A stretch of 64,000 nucleotides of DNA. It comes from Rotaria macrura. Taxonomy: Eukaryota; Rotifera; Eurotatoria; Philodinida; Philodinidae. Numbering within the stretch: position 1 is the first letter of the stretch; every line of letters begins with the position of its first letter. Location: positions 1 to 64,000 of the forward strand of contig OENT01000770.1 of assembly GCA_900239685.1 (NCBI GenBank), read 5' to 3'. The translations under genes were made by a program, and so were the position numbers. Below are positions 10,950 to 23,507 of this stretch, in pieces. The notes below the pieces were generated by a model. It saw only the letters and a list, made by a program, of their open reading frames with translations, was not told where the DNA came from and ran no database searches.

Positions 10950-13245
10950 TGTCATAGTCGTTGTATAACCGTAGAGATTCGCAGTCGTCAAAAATGTGTT
11001 CGATTGGACTTTTCAAGTAAGTTCCATATGGGAAATTTCAATAAATATCTTCGCATTACACCAGCCAACTCGAAAAGCGTCTGAAATACATATGCTTATA
11101 CATTTATTCGTATATATGAGCGACGTTCGTTGGAGAAAATTATCACTACAGGTAGAATCTACCATCGCGCTGTGCTGTGATATTTTCATGGTGGCTCTCC
11201 ATTTTCCCCAAGTGCATGTATGTTATATATGTTTATGTGTACACGCGTACATATGATACATGTTTCTCTTCTACTGGTGTATCGTTTTCTTGAACCGCAT
11301 TCATTCTTCAATGTACTCAGTAGGAATAGTTACCGTTTTTAACTGGTACTGTGATAATTTGGCAAATGGATATAAAAATATTTTTAATTCGTACGTCATT
11401 TTTCTCACCGCTCAAATTATTGTGCTCTGCTGATCCGCTGCAGGAACTCTCTTAAAGATTCTATCATTAAAAACTTATGAGAGCAGCTTTTTTAAAATAT
11501 TTTGATAATATCGATCAGTTCAGTTTATTCCTCCTTAAGACTAACTGTAATCTATTGACTTTGAGAACAAGATAGTTCAGTAATCCATTATTCATGTGTA
11601 AATTATTGAATAAAACTAACTTGCAAAATAATACATTTATTTCATTTGGATTATAGAAGTCATTTGCCATTAGCTGTTGAAATTGATAAGTACTTTGCAT
11701 TATCTGAAGAGTTTCTCGAATTCTGAAATTTCCAGTCGCCACGGTCTATCGGTTCGTTGACTTACACTTCTAACAACAGGGTAACAATTCGAAATGAAAC
11801 CTTCAATTTTAAGAGCCGCATAACATTCATCGAATTCAAGTCTGTCTAAAAAATGGCGTGATTCGCATGAATTCATACGTCAATAAAAATTAGAACGATT
11901 CAAGTTAGTGTTGCCTGAAAATCCTATTTGCGATGAGCACACACTATTCACGTTTACTTCAACAATAATTTTCTCACAGTTTTTGCACCACAAAAAACAG
12001 TGTGTGAACAACAGTTATGAGAGGACTACACATGAACATGACATGTTAGAGTCGAATATAAAATAAAACATACAAACAAATGCAACCTTGTGCCTTAGAA
12101 AACTGACACGGATTGTAATGTGAGTTCCTTCAAATGCATTCGGCATGATAAAATCTCTTATCGAAGCAAGTGTAATTTAATATTGAATCAGAATGATAGA
12201 ATCAACAATGATAATCATCTATATTGTGAACGATTCATTTGAAATAAATCAAATTGACTTTTAGTTTTATCATCGAAAAGCACATTTTCTAATCAGATCA
12301 CTTGACTTCGAACACAAAGTGTCGAGTTCTGTCCGAGACAAAATCCAGTTGATGAAATGTTTAATAGATGGAGAGTTAGTTTTTAAAATTCGACATAAAG
12401 CAGTACGAGTTGTATGCACCACCGTTGAACGACTTGTTGATCAGATTTAATTGAAAATATAAAATCATGCTACATCTGTCATGATATTTTCAATGAATAG
12501 TTGGCTTGCGGTGAACGGAATGGCGCAAAAAGTAGATAGTTACAAACTCAAACGATAGTCTGCAATTTTTATTAAGTATTAACTTTTCGATGATTGTTGA
12601 ACGCTTCGGGAAAAAGCTAATTTTAGATGATTCAATGCCAACCAAACGCCATCTAATGAGAGATTTCTGTCGAAGTTTAAAAAAAGATGCTGCTATTTTT
12701 CTCGAACTATTTTCTCTATGTCGAAGAAGGGCTTCTCATGTTAAGAAAAGAGATGTTGAGCATGCTGAGAATTGAATGGATTAACCATTCTCATCTTATT
12801 TAAATATGAATTCATAAATATTATTGATAATCAGGTAAAACAATGTTACATAGATGCAAAAAGACACAAGAGTTTTCAGGAAAACCATTTAGATCACCAT
12901 ATCAGTTTCAGAATTCTCACTTTCAAATATTCTAAATTGAAGACTTTTCGTGGTAAAATTATGTCGGACATGTTTTTTCTTTCAGAAAAGATGTTACCAT
13001 TAATAAAGTTGTGAATTATTATGTCGAACTTAGGTCGATAAAATACGAGTTTATTTTCTGTGTTGTTAAACTTTTGCTCGCTACTCTACGTAAATAAGAT
13101 ACATTAACACTAGAATATTTTTGTAAAATTTATCTTCATTTTATCTAAATAACAATTAAAAATGAGTTTGAGATTCTACGACAAACACACGAAGATCAAA
13201 GGAATAAGTTAATTTAAATACATCGATTTAGCAGATTGAAATCTG
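10950..13245. other. Intergenic, no gene supported
   Basis: It contains a few charged frames of 60-86 codons (for example 12590-12775, plus) without recognisable family, splice partners or codon signal strong enough to call. Otherwise AT-rich filler. Confidence 0.45.
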
Positions 13246-13317
13246 TCCGCGGTAGTATAGTGGTTAGTATCCCCGCCTGTCACGCGGGAAACCGGGGTTC
13301 GATTCCCCGCCGCGGAG
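13246..13317 (+). tRNA. tRNA-Asp (GTC)
   Basis: This 72-nt gene folds as a standard eukaryotic cloverleaf. The acceptor stem TCCGCGG pairs with CCGCGGA, with discriminator G. The D arm is GTATAGTGGTTAGTAT, which includes the A box. The anticodon loop CTGTCAC (anticodon GTC) is closed by CCCGC/GCGGG, and the T arm is CCGGGGTTCGATTCCCCG (B box). No intron and no encoded CCA. A pol III terminator follows at once. Confidence 0.96.
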
Positions 13318-13320
13318 TGT

Positions 13321-13330
13321 TTCTTTTTTT
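13321..13330 (+). terminator. RNA polymerase III T-run terminator
   Basis: A run of T (TTCTTTTTTTT) begins four bases after the tRNA-Asp gene, as expected for pol III termination. Confidence 0.8.
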
Positions 13331-14338
13331 TCCTCTCCTCTGTTCTTAAATAATAATAAATAGTTCTGCCGACAAATAATCTCTACCGTTGTCATACGTT
13401 TTCAGTAATCTCAGTGTACTATTTTTTTCTCGTCTATTCGTTGGAAAATGTGTTCATTTCTTTAAAATTTCTCTGAATTGGGGCGAGTTCTAATCTACAA
13501 TAAACTACCTGAAAATAAAAAAAATTGATTTGTTCGTTAACAGGATCAACGACAACTTGTCGGGATGTATAAATACCTGCAAATCAAATAACACACAAAA
13601 AAAACGTCCATGACAACTGATCAAATATATGATTTTCTTTGTTCTCGGCCAACGCTCATGCTCACATTCAAGATGTTTACTTAGCGCGAACAGCAAACTT
13701 GAGATACAACTAAAGAATGGTTATTATACAATAATATCGAATCAAATTCTGCAGCGTAGGGTTTAAGGGACGAAGTTTCATTGAATTTATTTCGAGATAA
13801 ACTTTCTTTTTGATAAAAACAACAAAACGGCATGTTTATATTAGAATCCACGTTCACTATCGTAATAAACAAGACAAACCAGAGACAGAGACCAGCACAG
13901 GATAGTAACTGCTTGCTTTTCAGACAATTATTTTCGATAAAAAGGTGTCATTTTTCATTCTGTCTGTTTCTTGTGTGGATCTCAAAAATTCAATTGAGCA
14001 GACAAGTTGGGATAGAAAATCATAACGTGTGATTAAAATCGAACTTTTGAGAAAGAAAGCAAAAATAATTTCATTAATTTTTACGATTTCTCTCTTTGCT
14101 GATTTGGACTGGACGTACATGAATCTAACTTTCCAAGTTAATCTATTCTGTAACCATGAGAGACAAAGATCTTGTCTGACATTTTCACAAACTTGAGAAG
14201 AAGAAAATATTCTTGATACACCATTCTCGATTTAATCAAGGATTCATGATAATTAGCTAATCATGTTCTCTGTTTATTAATTAGGAATCCTTCAAAAACA
14301 AAGGAGAAACACTGTAAGACAATGAAAGAAAGAAATAC

Positions 14339-14408
14339 GCTACGACGAAGAGTCGAACTGCGGTCTCTCGCATGACAACGGGGATTCTAACCACTATATA
14401 CTATGGGG
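14339..14408 (-). pseudogene. tRNA-Asp-like pseudogene
   Basis: Read on the minus strand this keeps GTGGTTAGAATCCCCG, the GTC anticodon context TTGTCAT, and GTTCGA of the T loop, aligning along its length with the intact tRNA-Asp 1.1 kb upstream. It has a 2-base insertion in the D arm (TATATAGTGG), broken pairing in the acceptor and T stems, and no good terminator. It is a dead copy or part of a tRNA-derived repeat. Confidence 0.65.
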
Positions 14409-15085
14409 AACAATCATGTCTCAACAATAGGAGTTTCACATTGCGCATTTTCTTTGTTAACTACGCAGAAATACTTTCAGATTTATAATCAAAAGTTTCT
14501 CTAACATATTATCATTGCAGTTAAAAGAATGAGTAGTCATTGAATATTTGATATTATTTACATATCTCTCGATAAAGACATGTTTTCACACTTTTATCAA
14601 ACCATAACACATTCACGATTGTGAATCGAACACGTTGCTAGTTAAAAACTCTATGAATAACATGGCGACATCAGCGACACAGCAAGTTCTGAACTCGTTT
14701 ACTTGAATATGATTTTCTGCTTTAATAATTAATCGTTTCTTTTTGTTCTCACTACTCGACTGGTTCCCTGTTTATTGATTCAAAGGAAACATTCTTGAAA
14801 AGATTCTTATAAATGTAATTACAAGTGATTATGCAAGACGTGATCATATCTCAACTTTGAAGTGAATATTTATTTGATCAATTAGGAATTATCGATAAAT
14901 GTAAATTGAAAATATTTTATAGTTAACGAATAGGAAAAGAAAATTCATAGAACAGAACAGCGATCGACCTCTGTCAGATGTATTTCGTTGGTTCGTAGTG
15001 ATGTCCAATCGGAATAGGAAAGAAAATAATTGAAAAAGCTCTTGAAGCTCATGTAAATAAATAAGTCTCTAAATTTTTGTACCTA

Positions 15086-16277
15086 ATGGCAACAGCAAAA
15101 TCTCAAGGAGCAACGAATCCCACTGGCACTTCAAATGCAGCCGGAAGAAGCAAAGAAGATCTTCCTGCTCTCAAGAATAAAGTCGCTGAAGTATGAGACT
15201 TGTTTTGTTTAAACTTGTTGAACACAAGTTTTTCTTCTTCGTTGATCAAGCTTGAACGTCAAGTTACTGAATATAAAACAAAACTCGATGAGTTACGACG
15301 GGCGAAAGCTACAACTGTTGTAAAACTAGAAAAAGAATATGTTAATACAAGTATTCCGGGGTTCGTTTCCAATTCGTTACCTTTCATTTAGGTTTACCCT
15401 AATCGAGAGAATTATATTTCAGAGTCAATCGGCCGGAAAAGTCAAAACCATGTGAAAAATGTGAAGAACTCGAAAAAATGTTGGATAATGAGAGAAAATC
15501 CAGCTCACAGTTAAAGAAATTAATTGAACAAAACGGAAACGGCAAGCAACAAGTTGCATCGACGAATTCTGGTCCGTGCACAAAATGTTCTGATTACAAG
15601 AAATTACTGGATCTTGAAAAAGAAAACAACGAACAATTAACGGAACAATTGCAACTCGAAAAACAGCAAATACTGCAAGAACGAAATGCTAAAGAGGTCT
15701 GTTTTGTGCTGAGTGTTGTTTCTGTGATGAACCGACTGTTCTTATTCATGTTCAACTATTTAATTAGCTGCTCGAACGAACATTAGACGACGCACATTCA
15801 GATTTAGTCGAAGCAAGAAACTTTTGTGAAGCATTAAAAATTGAAAATCACGACTATGAAGTTCGTTGTTGAACATCCTGTTTTCGTTTGCTCTATTAGA
15901 TCTACGTCTCGTTTTCATAGAAAGCCTATGAAGCTATGAAAAAAGAACACGCAGACAAAATGGCCGATCTGTGTAATCGAGAAGAAGAAGCGAAAAAACA
16001 AGTTGAACTATTTCTCTTTGTTTTTCTATTTACTTTTTCGTTTCTCGGCAAATACAGGTCGCTACGTGGGAACAAATGTATCGAGACTGGATGGCTACTA
16101 TGGAGCGGAGAGTCAGCAATTTACAAGTCACTAATGAAGAACTTCAGGTAAACGATTGACCGACATGGACAAGTGTAATGCAGAAAATGAGAACTCTTCT
16201 AGACATGGTTAAATGATGACAATGAAATGAGTCCACAGCGTCGAGGCGGCGGTCCTGCTGGAAATAATCGTCGATAA
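15086..16277 (+). CDS. Coiled-coil protein with two CxxC motifs, function unknown
   Basis: Seven exons give about 263 aa: 15086-15190, 15251-15360, 15423-15696, 15768-15860, 15921-16001, 16058-16147 and 16239-16277. Phases agree throughout. The intron 2 donor is the least certain (15361 or 15351). The last intron could also be skipped, ending at a stop just past 16147. After a Ser/Thr/Gly-rich head the protein is almost entirely Lys/Glu/Leu heptad-like coiled coil. Two short cysteine pairs (PCEKCEEL near residue 80 and PCTKCSDY near 125) interrupt it. Near the C-terminus is WEQMYRDWMATMERR, and the tail is RRGGGPAGNNRR. The family is not recognised. A structural or scaffold role is a guess from coiled-coil content only. 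Confidence 0.75.
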
Positions 16278-16308
16278 ATTTATTCTTCCTTACCAAGCGC
16301 ATGTTGAT

Positions 16309-16332
16309 GAAAATAATAATAATAATAATAAT
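16309..16332. repeat. (AAT)n microsatellite
   Basis: A short run of AAT triplets in the 3' flank of the coiled-coil gene. Confidence 0.8.
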
Positions 16333-16471
16333 TTAAATGATAATAACAGTTCCATGTTTTTAACAATCAGTGTGTTGTTTTATTCTCTATTTTCTCATCA
16401 CTAATCTCATTTTCTATAAATACAAGAATCTTTCTACTTCCGTCCACTTGTGTGCCTTATTTTAAAATTGA

Positions 16472-16477
16472 AATAAA
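16472..16477 (+). promoter_or_regulatory. Poly(A) signal AATAAA for the coiled-coil gene
   Basis: AATAAA about 195 bp after the stop codon of the coiled-coil gene, upstream of the next gene's ATG at 16642. Confidence 0.45.
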
Positions 16478-16641
16478 ATGCATTTTCTTTTATTGTTTGT
16501 AGATGATTTGAATGCGTTTCAACGATGAGTAAGTTAATTCGGTCTGTAAATCGAGAAAAAACATTCGGTACTCTTTGAGAAGTTTCTTATCCACTACGTG
16601 AATACATATCATCGAAGAAAGATGACGATTATCATCAATCA

Positions 16642-19600
16642 ATGTCGTCAGCAACGAAAGCAAACACCTATTCACAGGTCAGTTGTTTTCACCTTCGTCG
16701 TCGATATTCAAACGGTGTGTTTGCATTTAGAACAACAACTCAAATCGATTTATTTACGTTGTCGTTCTCGTTATTATATTATTCGCAGTCTCTTTCATCT
16801 ACTCCTATTATTCCTATGTTGATCCGACTTGTTTCAATAAAGAATGCACAGACTTTGTGGTTTGTCTTGTTGATTCAACTCTATTTAATGACATCCGTTC
16901 CTCTTCTATTCTATTAAGTGCAAAGCGTATTCCGAAGGATTGATCGGCGGTCAGCTATGCCCCGAGTTGTGCTCAACGAAAACTGTTCAACTACAAACTT
17001 GTCTAGGTGAACACAAACAATTTCAATCGAGAGTGAGATTCAAATCTAAAGTCCGACGGACAAACAGATCAGCATTGTTCTTCTCCTCGATAGTTATTTG
17101 ACGACAGCGAACGACATCAAGTTATTCGTTGTTATTTAAAACATCCATTAAGCAAAATCAATCCTTCGGGAGATGTTAAACATCATTTCAATTATCCTGA
17201 AGACGAATCGACACTCGATGATTTCTACGCTGCACTCGAGCAACATATTCAAGTAAGAGCAAGTTCGTTTCTTTTTCCTCTTGCATTTATACTCAAAGAA
17301 TTTTTTTCTCCTATGATTAGAAAATAATCAAATTAGATAGTCCCGATTGGCTCATCGAAGCGTTACTCAAGTTCGCTGATTTCAACAGAGACGAGAGAGT
17401 AAACTAAAACACGCGTCGAGTTGTAGATTTGAGAAGAGTGCATTGTTGTTTCAGATCAGTTTATCGGAGGCACGCAGTCTTTGGTCGCTTGTACAAATAG
17501 ATGAATTTCTTTATGCAATACTATTATCAGATAAAGTATATACGCCAAAGATTCGTGCATCGTGTGGACATGTCTTTGCGATTGAAAAAGTTTTTTATCA
17601 AACTTTACCGTTCAACGATAAACAAGGTTTGTCTCCCATATCCAAATGATCCCCATCGATTCGATCCTGATTGTTTGTTCCTTTGTGTTTTTCAGAATTG
17701 TACTCATTGTCGGAACGACCGAATTGGTATCAGAGAGTACGATTAGCTATCGGAATAATTGAATTCTTTAGTGATACATGGCATTATCAAGATACAGATC
17801 AACATTTGTATTTATGTCAACCGCTGGTTAAATCGTTTGGCTACGATAAAGATTACGAATCCAAAGTAAGTAGCACTCGTTCGACAGAAACCAAGCTTTT
17901 TAAAACAATGCGATCTTTTTCTTTCCAACTTTTCAAAAGTCTTCATCAAAAACACGTGTTTTCTTTTCTCGACAATTAAAATCTTCAGTCGGTTCGTATA
18001 TTCTCGATTGTCTTACAAAGCGATTACTAATCTTGTGACAACGATTGACTTACATTCCAAATAACATCCTCACTGTGTTTTTCGTCCACTGACTTCGTGT
18101 AAACGTAAAGAAAAAGACGTTTTCGTTTCTGCATGATCACCATACATTAATTTTGACTCGCTCGATGCTCAACTCATCTGAAAAAATATGCGAAGTGTTC
18201 TACCGTTCGAATGGATACTCATGCAAGATCTTTGCATCGAATTTCATTCGAGTTTAAATGCCAATGTGCTTTTTTTTAGTCGAGCGATGAAAATCAATGT
18301 CAGTTTGCGTAAGAGTCTCACTATGATGATCCTCGTCAACCGACATGTCGTCCAACGATCGATTTTCACCGTTCGATCTCAAACAAAGACATCTACAAGC
18401 ACCAAGAGTTTTATTCATTCACGTGTCTTAAGATCAAAACAGCGTATTTAGATCAAAGTTTGTCTATAGATGCTGCATACTCTTCTAGTTATTATCCTAA
18501 CAAGGATTCGGGTACGCAATACTTTGTTCGAAACCTACGCATATTTTACTTTGACAAGAGTTGAGAATCGATCAGGAAAACGATCAGAACGTTAGAACAT
18601 TTTTAAGTCAATACATTGATTGATTAGGAAACCGACTCGTTGACCAGAGAATTATTTAAAAATGTTCAGTTATTAATTAGCAAGGTTAGTAAATTAATTT
18701 GAGAATCGCTCAATTTAATTATTTAACAGTTAGTTAACAGAAAGATGAGCAGGTTAAATTTTGATGACTCAGAATTTCAATTAAGCAGTGCTACGTCTGT
18801 TTATGTTAGAGTCTTGTCTCGGATGTACGTGGCCAGTGTGAGTGTTTTTGATTGGTTTAGTCAAGTATCGAATAGAAAAACTGTTTTCTTGTGAAAGAAT
18901 CAAACATCTTGGCATAGAGACTGACCAAATATTTGCTAAAGAGCTGTCTTGAGAAACAAATGAAATTTCAGCCAATGAAATCGTCAATCTACAAATTCAA
19001 ATAGAACTGTGAACACGTTTGAATACAAGAACAGTAACTTTGAAAAATTATCTATAAATTTTCTTGTTCAAACTCAGTTTCTTCGTCGATGACTTTCTTG
19101 TCTCAAATCTATTCATTTTAACATAACTCGTCAATTTATGTTTACTTCTGTTGCAAAGTTATCAATTAACTAACTAGTAAAACATATGGATACGGTCCAT
19201 CTGGCACAATGTGAAAGTGATGCATTCGACTATGTGGCATCTAGATCGATCGTTCGGCTCACCTCATGATTTAGGAAATCACTGGAACATCGAAGCAATG
19301 TACAGATAGATTTCTGTCGAAAAGCAACGGAAGTTGATCAGAATTCGCTGGAAATTTTCCGATTGGAATACTGCTTTCATGTTTCAGTGATTTCGAGCGT
19401 TTTCCTACCGAAAACCGACTCGTAATTCTCGGTCTGAGTGGATAGAAAAAAGCGGAGATTCACGTAATGTATTGAAACTCAGAAGTAGTAGTAAAAACAA
19501 ATCTGATTGACGAACAAAAAGAAAACTATGCAGAAGAACTGAGAGACTAAACCTGGTTTGTTAGTAGAATTGTTCCATTTTCTCCTTTTCTCACAGTGCC

Positions 19601-22600
19601 CTTCTTTGCATTTCTATTAAACGTTATTTTTTCTTATCTATTCAAATACCGTTCCCCAATAAGTCACGATTACTTCAAACGGGTAAAACTTATTTTTCTA
19701 CGGACGAAATTCATGCAATAGTCTAGTCAAATTTGGATTTCTTTACTGAAATAAATTTAACTTGTTACTCTTCGTTATGTCTAGTATAGTGATTATTTTG
19801 TTATTATTTACTGTTACCTTTGGTACGAACCACTCATTGATTTTTGACTGATGAATTTTCGAATATCAATTGCAGCAATAGAAACCTTTAGTTGTAAGTT
19901 CGTTTCGTCGTCGAATTTTTCAAAATGAGATTTTGCGAAGTATAGAGATGTCTTTGAGCAGTGAAAGGACATAAAGAATACTATCTCGTTTCTTTCTTCG
20001 AAATCTCACTCAAAGAACCACGGCTGTTCTCCACTGTTGCGGAAGTTACTTTCATTCTTTCTCTAGTTTATTGAATTAGCTTTTTGTTTTGAAAAAGAAT
20101 AAGTTAGACTAGTTAGTATATGAAGTTGAAAGAAGCACGAGACTGTGTCCTCTCTCTCCTAGCACTCTTCATAAGAATCTCAACTTTTGTCCTAAAGTCA
20201 GAAATTCTAAAAATTGACAGTGAAAACAACCAGAAACTGCCGTTTGCCGTTAATTCAACAAACATTAAACAACTTCGTAAAAGATTCTAGCTTTTGTAGC
20301 CTACTTTCATTGATCCATATATATTTATTAAAACTGCGTTAGACACTAAATAGGGAAAAAATGAAAGTATTCATAACATTTGAAAGAGTCTCAACGCGTC
20401 TAAACTCATTTAAGTTTATAATTTGAATGGTCTGTATTAGCGTCGAAATGTGAATAGGCTCGGAGGCTTCTACTATGTTCTGGAAAAAACGTTCAAGTTA
20501 ATTCAGTCTCGTCAACTGGACTTCGTTTCAAATTCATTTTCTCCCTCTACCTCGTTAGTTAACAGGCTCATTTCACTCATTGAACATGAGTAGAATGAGG
20601 ATGAACAAGAAGAACGACTGTCGTCAGTCAAATCTCTCCTTAGAACAATAAACGTAATCTAATCTAACAATTCGCTACGGTGTCCGGTGATCGTTAACCA
20701 TTACTAACCAATTGAATAACGAAAACGAATTCTTTTTTCTTGAATCTATTTAAGATAGATGCTGATGTCAACACTTAGTCAGAATAGGTAGAGTCCTTAG
20801 TTTATTGAACAGCAGTATTCGAGTAATCCACATGCTGTGTTTGCTTTCGTATGAATTTCTAAAACGCCTTTAGATCCTATTGAGAAAAGAAACACGGTTG
20901 CATACTCATGAGAAGTACTTATCCGACTCGCAACAATCTGTGCGCATGAAGTTATGTTCTCCTCAATTATGAAAGACTTATTTTCATGAAATTGTTTCTG
21001 AATCTGTAGATGAAATTGAAAGGTAAACCGATCTTCTAACTAATTCATAGCGGAATTTCACCGAATGTTTAACTGCCTCACAAAGATCTCTTCATTGTTT
21101 TATGCAGCAACGTGCACTCTCCCGTTTGAGTCCTATGGCAAATGGGAAAGATTTTTCAGAATGGGGAAACTAAAGAAATCTCTGCCAGTAAGTTATAGAG
21201 AAACACTAAAATGATTCTTTTATACGTTTTGAACTACAATACTAAAAAAGTTAATAAGAAGTAGAAGTTATTGAAGAAAAGAAATGCAGACAATGTTTCA
21301 CATAAATCAGCCGGAGAGCAACTCGGAAATGGAAGCAAACAGACATAGGATAGATATAGAATGCATCCAAAATAAACTCAAGAATTGAACCCTCACCGAT
21401 TAGAATAAGTAAACTACTAGTAACAATGATGACTGCTATTAATTGTAAATGCATATATTTATGACTTAAGTCATATTGACTCGTGATTAGAGCTACGCAG
21501 TTTTATATTGAAGTGTCGCCCCGGTTGAACTATAGTCAATAAATTGATTATATGTATATCTATACGATTGATTGATCGCGTGAGATGCAGTCATTCCCAC
21601 GGCGTTGATTGAAAGAGAAGTGAATGAAAACTCGACAAGTAAACAATGGCAAGAACTCGTTGTCTACAAGTAAAAGGAGGCGAAAGATGAAAACTTGTCC
21701 AATGTGCACTTGCCTGACGAAACCGATGAAAAAGTATTTCTTTTTTAAATCGATTATATCCATAAAATAAAAGCAAAACAATATCATAGACTTGTTCCGT
21801 ATCCATCTGGCATTTAGTTCTATTCAATAGATTGAGTGATTTCGGTTTTCAACATTACAAAAAACGACATCCGGGATTTGTTCGATCAAAGTTTTTAAAG
21901 AATTCTGCAAACTTTTAAGAGCTTTAACTCGAAGCGAAATTCTCTCTTCATACATCCGAGTTCTCTTCGTTCGAGTTTTGCATCTTTTTCTAAGGTTGAT
22001 ATTAGTTAGTATTGTGATGATTCAGCCTGAAATTTAACTTCTCTTTGAAACAAGAGAACTTTTCGTCATTGATATAGATGGCAGATAGTTTTGTGTTCGT
22101 TTAACCTTCGATTGGCATTCGAGAAGATATTCGTCTTACAAGAGAATAAAAATGTTGTTCGTTGCTTCAAGGACATTTTAAACGAACCACCGTGTAAAGT
22201 GAGATGAGGCAGTTGTTGATCACTTATTCCTTGTAAACTGAAACGAAACGAAACGAAACGAAACGAAACGAAATAAACTGTTGCATCCAAAGTTGAATCT
22301 TGTTCAGAATTTGTGGGCAAGTTACATTCCAGATTAAAAAACAAAAGAAGTCTTTCGATTTCTTCGCTATGCATGAGATTCTCTCCGAGATAAATCGTGA
22401 CATAGAAGAGAATAACATAATCGTATCGAATACCTGAATAATGATGCATGCTACCAGACTCACTGGATTTATTGGAAATCTTTTAAATAGTTCATTCTTC
22501 ACGTTTTACTTCACTTCGACTAAAGACACAACAACATTCGAGCTCCTATTTTATTACCTTAGTCCGTTTTCGGCAAAAAACAACCGGCTTGAATCTCATC

Positions 22601-23507
22601 CATTCGATATTTCGTAATTTATTAAAAGTGAATTAGTTCATTAATAGACTAATTGATTAGCAGCTTAGTCGATAGCTTTGCCGATTGTAACCGGGGTGAC
22701 TTCGCACCCGTCTTACTTGTACGCCGCGGAATAAGTGTGAACGTCCCTGATGACGAAGTGAAATGGTCATGCATTCGTTTACTAATAAAATTATTATTTC
22801 GAATAAATTCAGGAAAGAAGCTTTTAGCGTTGTCGAACGAAAAAGATTCTATAGTGAAATTATGCAATCGTTGAATTTCCCCTAACCGAATAGTCGAAGA
22901 CAATGATGATGACATGAGTGAGTGAGGAGAGGAGTGAGTGAGGAGAGGAGTGAGTGAGGAGAGGAGTGAGTGAGGAGAGGCTTCCACCTCCCCCACGTCT
23001 CTATTGCATTGAGATGATTGTGGAAATATTTGGAAAAGAAAGGAAAATTTGATTTGAATTTAGATACTAAAACTGAATCACATCGTATCATCAAGATCGA
23101 TATTATCTCGTCTTCCAAATCATTGCAAAGAAAATCGTGATTGTTTATACGATTCATACTGCTCAGCGTCGTGTAATATGTCAACGAATAATTGTCAAAC
23201 GAAGCAGTTCAACGATGACTCGTTGAATGAATTGTGCTCGTTAATATCTTCGTTGGTGTTGCCCGACGCCAATTCGACGTTTGTTGACAATTTCAATCCA
23301 CTCGTTCGACAATGCCAACAAATAGTGAATGACCAAAATATCTTCGACAAGAACTTTGCTGATCTAACATCCTTGCAAATTCGGCAAACGCTTGTCTTAC
23401 AAGATCTGAAGAATCTTCTTTGGTCGAACATTGAGTATCACATGAATAAAATAACCAAAAAATCAACGAAGAAACCATCATCAGTATCTACTCATTCAGT
23501 CAAATGA
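16642..23507 (+). CDS. DIPK1/FAM69-like divergent protein kinase, eight exons
   Basis: Exons 16642-16677, 16731-16859, 16919-17032, 17094-17252, 17321-17398, 17455-17626, 17696-17865 and 23064-23507 give 433 aa, the usual size for DIPK1 proteins, and every junction is in phase. Residues about 19-38 form a single membrane helix (VVVLVIILFAVSFIY), as in type II ER/Golgi proteins. A cysteine-rich segment follows, including CKAYSEGLIGGQLCPELC. The kinase-like region covers exons 4-7. The last exon opens with a Cys cluster (DCLYDSYCSASCNMSTNNC) and ends with LQDLKNLLW, both typical of the family C-terminus. The family is known as ER-lumenal, secretory-pathway kinase-like proteins; activity is not shown here. 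The odd point is the last intron, about 5.2 kb, while all others are 54-72 nt. Confidence 0.87.
22241..22270. repeat. (AAACG)6 microsatellite
   Basis: Six perfect tandem copies of AAACG. They make the overlapping minus-strand frames read FRFVSFRFVS, so those are not genes. Confidence 0.95.
22916..22979. repeat. 16-bp tandem repeat, four perfect copies
   Basis: The unit GAGTGAGTGAGGAGAG occurs four times head to tail (22916, 22932, 22948, 22964). It lies 85 bp upstream of the last DIPK1-like exon, inside the intron. The strand is purine-only apart from T. Confidence 0.95.

Larger units (their letters stand above)
13318..15085. other. Intergenic with a decayed tRNA copy
   Basis: Apart from the terminator and the tRNA-Asp-like relic at 14339-14408, only unsupported overlapping frames of 60-66 codons on both strands are present. 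No protein gene is called. Confidence 0.5.
17866..23063 (+). other. 5.2-kb intron 7 of the DIPK1-like gene
   Basis: Donor GTAAGTAG after exon 7, acceptor ATTTAG before exon 8, both phase 0. I saw no gene or transposase inside it. It carries an (AAACG)6 run and a 16-bp tandem repeat near its 3' end. An 84-codon frame without ATG at about 18310-18562 has no known family. Confidence 0.65.

Noticed and set aside
10839-11256. Frames of 81 and 86 codons next to the N palindrome
   Set aside because: The first is palindrome sequence; the second shows no family, splice or codon support.
12590-12775. 61-codon charged frame (MIVERFGKKLILDD...)
   Set aside because: No neighbours, no splice partner and no family; length within chance.
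18272-18563. 84-codon frame without ATG (ESHYDDPRQPTC...)
   Set aside because: It lies in the DIPK1-like intron, has an in-frame TAA near its start, no family resemblance, and frames of this length arise by chance in 64 kb.
22066-22502. Minus-strand frames of 92 and 127 codons
   Set aside because: They run through the (AAACG)6 microsatellite and gain length from it; no domain or splice pattern.
22649-23184. Minus frames with SSLTPLLTHSSPHSL repeats
   Set aside because: A translation of the 16-bp tandem repeat and the antisense of the DIPK1-like last exon.
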